A DNA stretch of 9,088 bases from an uncultured Rhodospirillaceae bacterium (GTDB taxonomy: Bacteria; Pseudomonadota; Alphaproteobacteria; RF32; CAG-239). The notes beneath the pieces are model-generated. The model was not told the DNA's origin and searched no databases. It saw only the letters and a program-made list of their open reading frames with translations. The position numbers and the translations under genes were made by a program. Positions 6,402 through 9,088 of the stretch are shown in pieces (position 1 is the stretch's first letter; each line of letters opens with the position of its first letter). The stretch is from positions 1-9,088 of the forward strand of contig OMQZ01000047.1 of NCBI GenBank assembly GCA_900313355.1, written 5' to 3'.

Positions 6402-7764
6402 ATAAAAAATACTCTTTTAAATATGAAGCCAAATCTGCTGTATTAACTCTGATTTGTTCCATTGTGTCACGATCACGAATGGTTACCGATTCGGGCTTAT
6501 TTTCAAGCGTTTCAAAATCAACCGTCAGACAAAGCGGTGTACCGACTTCATCATGGCGGCGATAAGCCTTTCCGATGTTCCCCGTATTTTCAAGAGCCAC
6601 ACGACCAATACCAAGCTTCATCAATTTGCTTTTAAGCTCATGACATTTGGCCATAATCTCTTCGCTGTTTTTCTTCAACGGAATAATCGCAACCTTAATC
6701 GGCGCCAAGTGTTTTTTAAGTTTTAAGACGATTCGGCTGTTACCTCCGCCCAAATCTTCTTCAGTATACGCCTCTGTCATCACTGCCAAAACACCGCGAT
6801 CAATACCCATTGAAGGCTCAATCACAAAAGGAATAACCCATTTATTATTCTCTTCATCTCTAATACAAAGTTTTGTCGTAGAATCCGGATTTTTATGACA
6901 ATGCGCTTCAAGCTCAAATTCTTCTTGACCTTTGGTGTGGTTGCCTAAATCGTAATCTCTTCGATTTGCAATTCCCTCTAATTCTTCCATACCGTGCGGA
7001 AATTGATATTCAATATCATAACAAGCTTTTGCATAATGCGCCAAATCATCTTTCGGTGTTGTATAAATATTCATATGATCACGCTTGAGCCCTTGCTCAA
7101 TCCACCAGTTAATACGTGCTTCTTTCCAAAGCTCATGATATTTTTCATCTTCGCCCGGATAAACAAAATATTCAAGCTCAGCCTGTTCAAACTCACGCAC
7201 GCGAAAGATAAAATTCCGCGGTGTAATTTCATTTCTGAATGACTTGCCGATTTGCGCAATTCCGAATGGCAATTTCCGCGACGTTGCATCAACAACATTC
7301 TTAAATTGCGTAAAAATGGCTTGGGCCGTTTCAGGACGTAAATATGCTAAATTTTCATCTGATTCGACAGGACCGACTTGTGTCTTAAACATCAAATTAA
7401 AAGGTCTCGGTTCCGTTAATTCCGTAGATCCGCAGTTCGGACATTTTCCGTCTGTAATATGATCTGCCCTAAAACGCCCCTTACACTTTTTGCAATCACA
7501 CATCGGATCTGAAAATGTGTCTTCATGACCGGAATATTTCAAAACTTTTCGATTCGTCAAAATAGCAGAATCCAGCCCTTCCACATCATCACGTTCATAA
7601 ACCATTGCGCGCCACCAAGCCGCTTTGAGGTTGTTCTTGAGCTCAACACCCAAAGGACCATAATCATAAACCCCTTGCATACCGCCGTATATATCCGCAT
7701 TCTGAAAAATAAATCCTCTGCGTTTGCAAAGTGAGACAAGTTGATCCATTGTTGTTGCTACCAT
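6400..7764 (-). CDS. glyS: Glycyl-tRNA synthetase, single-chain (alpha2) type
   Basis: This class II enzyme charges tRNA(Gly) with glycine in the cytosol. At 454 residues it is the homodimeric type found in eukaryotes, archaea and some bacteria, not the alpha2beta2 GlyQ/GlyS pair usual in proteobacteria. Visible landmarks from the ATG at 7764: [19 protein letters not shown] (28-46), a zinc-knuckle insertion with CKKC (91-94) and CPNC (108-111), [10 protein letters not shown] (142-151), motif 2 around FRNEI (176-180) with RVREFEQAE (188-196), and motif 3 EPSMGIDRG (316-324). The anticodon-binding domain spans about 355-454. A GTG six codons upstream (7782) would add MKDFFK, but the AAGGA ribosome binding site lies inside that extension and points to the ATG at 7764. 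It stands alone, convergent with fmt and divergent from the HAD gene. Confidence 0.97.
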   Translation of the reverse strand: MVATTMDQLVSLCKRRGFIFQNADIYGGMQGVYDYGPLGVELKNNLKAAWWRAMVYERDDVEGLDSAILTNRKVLKYSGHEDTFSDPMCDCKKCKGRFRADHITDGKCPNCGSTELTEPRPFNLMFKTQVGPVESDENLAYLRPETAQAIFTQFKNVVDATSRKLPFGIAQIGKSFRNEITPRNFIFRVREFEQAELEYFVYPGEDEKYHELWKEARINWWIEQGLKRDHMNIYTTPKDDLAHYAKACYDIEYQFPHGMEELEGIANRRDYDLGNHTKGQEEFELEAHCHKNPDSTTKLCIRDEENNKWVIPFVIEPSMGIDRGVLAVMTEAYTEEDLGGGNSRIVLKLKKHLAPIKVAIIPLKKNSEEIMAKCHELKSKLMKLGIGRVALENTGNIGKAYRRHDEVGTPLCLTVDFETLENKPESVTIRDRDTMEQIRVNTADLASYLKEYFL

Positions 7765-7774
7765 TTTAAAAAAA

Positions 7775-7779
7775 TCCTT
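7775..7779 (-). promoter_or_regulatory. Ribosome binding site that fixes the glyS start at 7764
   Basis: AAGGA on the minus strand lies 10 bases before the ATG at 7762-7764. The alternative GTG at 7780-7782 is immediately upstream of this AAGGA and has no comparable site of its own, so the shorter 454-residue product is preferred. Confidence 0.75.
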
Positions 7780-7806
7780 CACTATTGATTAAATTTTAAC
7801 TTCTTC

Positions 7807-7835
7807 GTTTTACATTAAAGCTTTAAGAAATGCAA
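7807..7835 (-). promoter_or_regulatory. Possible glyS promoter
   Basis: On the minus strand TTGCAT (7830-7835) and TAAAAC (7807-7812) are 17 bases apart, giving a start near 7800 and a leader of about 36 bases. The -35 box is the same hexamer as in the ppiD promoter; the -10 box matches only 4 of 6. The spacer contains the 12-bp palindrome TTAAAGCTTTAA (7815-7826), a possible operator, though AT-rich palindromes are often fortuitous. I see no good plus-strand promoter for the divergent HAD gene. Confidence 0.35.
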
Positions 7836-7851
7836 GTAAAGAGTTAAAACA

Positions 7852-8700
7852 ATGAAACGAACAAAAGTTGCCCTTGTTTACGATTTTGATGAAACTTTAA
7901 GCACTACTTACATGCAAGATTATTTGCTTATCCCAAAGCTCGGCTTAAAACCTGAAACATTTTGGAAAAAAGCTAACGCATGGTCTTTAGAAAATCAGGC
8001 AGACCAAGTAACCGGCAGCATGTATTATTTCACCAAAATCGCCAAAGAAAAAAATATTTGTCTTTCAAAAGAAATGCTCAAAGATTGCGGAAAAAATATT
8101 GAATATTACGACGGCGTTAAAGAATGGTTTGAACGCATCAATCATTTTGGCAAATACTTGGATTTAGATATTGAACACTACATTATTTCATCGGGCTATG
8201 AAGAAATTATTGAAGGTTGTTCAATCAGACCTTATTTTAAGGAAGTTGCCGGTTGTGCATTTGCTTTTGATGAAAATGGTTTTCCTATTTGGCCGGCGCG
8301 CGTTGTAAATTATCAGGCAAAAGTGCAATACTTATCTAAAATAAACAAAGGTCTGAGAAAACTCGACGATAAAGCCGTGAATGAATATACTCCTGACGAA
8401 AGCAGGCGCATTCCATATTCGCGAATTATTTATTTAGGCGACGGATTGACAGATATTCCTTCGATGAAGATGGTTAAAGACCGAAAAGGCACTGCAATTG
8501 CCGTATACAAACCCAAAAGCCATAAAAAACGCAGAGCAACTCAAATGCTCAAAGACAATCGTGTCGATTTTGCTCTGCCCGCTGATTACCGCGAAGGCAA
8601 AGGCATAGACATCGCCGTAAAAGCTGTTTTATATCGAATCGCTGTCCTACGCGACTTGGAAGCATTGCAAAAAGCCGAATATAAAAAGATAAAAGATTAA
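7852..8700 (+). CDS. HAD-superfamily phosphatase (phosphoserine phosphatase-like subfamily)
   Basis: This 282-residue soluble protein has all four haloacid dehalogenase motifs. Motif I is VYDFDETLS with nucleophile Asp11 and general acid Asp13. Motif II is the serine in IISSGYEE (111-118). Motif III is probably Lys157 in NYQAKVQYL. Motif IV is YLGDGLTDIPSM (194-205) with acidic Asp197 and Asp201. Residues 20-105, helical and aromatic, would form the cap domain after motif I, as in the phosphoserine phosphatase-like subfamily. NEYTPDESRRIPYSRIIYLGDG (177-198) resembles a conserved but uncharacterised set of bacterial HAD hydrolases. The substrate cannot be read from sequence. There is no signal peptide, so it should be cytosolic. 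The ribosome binding site is weak (AAAGAG region before 7843). It is divergent from glyS and convergent with rplL; neighbouring genes do not suggest a pathway. Confidence 0.9.
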   Translation: MKRTKVALVYDFDETLSTTYMQDYLLIPKLGLKPETFWKKANAWSLENQADQVTGSMYYFTKIAKEKNICLSKEMLKDCGKNIEYYDGVKEWFERINHFGKYLDLDIEHYIISSGYEEIIEGCSIRPYFKEVAGCAFAFDENGFPIWPARVVNYQAKVQYLSKINKGLRKLDDKAVNEYTPDESRRIPYSRIIYLGDGLTDIPSMKMVKDRKGTAIAVYKPKSHKKRRATQMLKDNRVDFALPADYREGKGIDIAVKAVLYRIAVLRDLEALQKAEYKKIKD

Positions 8701-8701
8701 A

Positions 8702-8732
8702 AAAAATCCTGATGAAAGACATCAGGATTTTT
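8702..8732. terminator. Bidirectional intrinsic terminator between the HAD gene and rplL
   Basis: AAAAATCCTGATG (8702-8714) pairs perfectly with CATCAGGATTTTT (8720-8732) around the 5-base loop AAAGA. Five Ts end the plus-strand side, right after the HAD stop codon. On the minus strand the stem runs into eight Ts, giving an even better terminator for rplL, whose stop codon is about 20 bases before the hairpin. A strong terminator here means rplL is the last gene of its transcript. Confidence 0.9.
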
Positions 8733-8751
8733 AATAGTTTTTGAAAAGAAA

Positions 8752-9088
8752 TTACTTCAATTCAACTTTAGCACCGGCAGCTTCGAGCTTAGCTTTAATT
8801 TCTTCAGCTTCAGCCTTCGGAGCACCTTCTTTAACAGTCTTCGGAGCACCGTCAACCAAATCTTTAGCTTCTTTCAAGCCGAGTTGTGTAATTGCACGGA
8901 TTTCTTTAATAACGTTGATCTTATTTGCGCCTGCTTCAGCCAAGATAACATCAAATTCTGTCTTTTCTTCTGCTGCAGCGGCACCGCCGGCAGCGCCACC
9001 AGCAGCAACTGCAACAGCAGCAGCGGCTGAAACGCCCCATTTTTCTTCTAACATTTTTGATAAATCAGCAGCTTCCATAACTGTTAAA
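8752..9088 (-). CDS. rplL: Ribosomal protein L7/L12 (50S subunit stalk), N-terminus off the window
   Basis: L7/L12 forms the flexible stalk of the large ribosomal subunit that recruits and stimulates translation GTPases. The frame is open to the right edge and reads [20 protein letters not shown] from there, so the internal ATG at 9078 is not the start; roughly 10-20 N-terminal residues are missing. The 111 visible residues comprise the end of the dimerisation domain, an Ala/Gly-rich hinge ([20 protein letters not shown]), and the complete C-terminal domain with [29 protein letters not shown] and the [14 protein letters not shown] ending. Sequence and length are normal for the family. rplJ would be expected just outside the window. 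Unusually, rpoB does not follow: a strong terminator and a convergent HAD gene do. Confidence 0.98.
   Translation of the reverse strand, partial: LTVMEAADLSKMLEEKWGVSAAAAVAVAAGGAAGGAAAAEEKTEFDVILAEAGANKINVIKEIRAITQLGLKEAKDLVDGAPKTVKEGAPKAEAEEIKAKLEAAGAKVELK

Noticed and set aside
6302..6565. Plus-strand open frame rich in Lys/Arg running from the fmt-glyS gap into the antisense of glyS
   Set aside because: It has no usable start codon before 6383, crosses the bidirectional terminator and continues as an antisense shadow of glyS; no recognisable domain.
7765..7782. GTG start extending glyS by six residues
   Set aside because: The only Shine-Dalgarno match lies inside this extension and is correctly spaced for the ATG at 7764.
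9076..9078. ATG at 9078 as the rplL start
   Set aside because: The codons before it read LTV in frame, matching the conserved N-terminal domain of L7/L12, so the gene continues past the window edge.
1..9088. Search for CRISPR arrays, tRNA or rRNA genes, insertion sequences or phage genes
   Set aside because: No regularly spaced repeats, tRNA-like T-arm sequences, transposase or integrase motifs, or long terminal inverted repeats were seen by eye on either strand.

Overview
The window reads as a compact, AT-rich bacterial chromosome segment with housekeeping genes and no sign of phage, transposon, CRISPR or RNA genes. The minus-strand order tpiA-secG-pyrG with a divergent ppiD-type foldase gene, together with wording such as GAHTGD in TpiA, ICFGMQ in PyrG and the glycine-rich SecG loop, points to Alphaproteobacteria. 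The low GC suggests a host-associated or gut-type lineage, but that is an inference from composition and gene order only.

Layout, left to right. The left edge holds the N-terminal part of an exported, cysteine-rich repeat protein (minus strand, running off the window). Next come pyrG (CTP synthase), secG (Sec translocon subunit) and tpiA (triosephosphate isomerase), all on the minus strand and transcribed tpiA to secG to pyrG, possibly continuing into the cysteine-rich gene. A perfect 12-bp hairpin sits between secG and pyrG. A 158-bp divergent region with a good sigma70-type promoter leads into ppiD (periplasmic SurA/PpiD-like foldase) and fmt (methionyl-tRNA formyltransferase) on the plus strand. 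A bidirectional terminator separates fmt from the convergent single-chain alpha2-type glycyl-tRNA synthetase gene. After a short divergent region comes a HAD-family phosphatase gene on the plus strand, then a second bidirectional terminator and the 3' part of rplL (ribosomal protein L7/L12, minus strand), which runs off the right edge.

The genes serve translation (fmt, glyS, rplL), nucleotide and carbon metabolism (pyrG, tpiA) and protein export and envelope folding (secG, ppiD, possibly the cysteine-rich protein). No dedicated new multi-gene system is visible. The points most worth a second look are the exported cysteine-rich repeat protein downstream of pyrG, the alpha2-type GlyRS in an apparently alphaproteobacterial background, the absence of rpoB after rplL, and competing RNA pairings that overlap the pyrG ribosome binding site.
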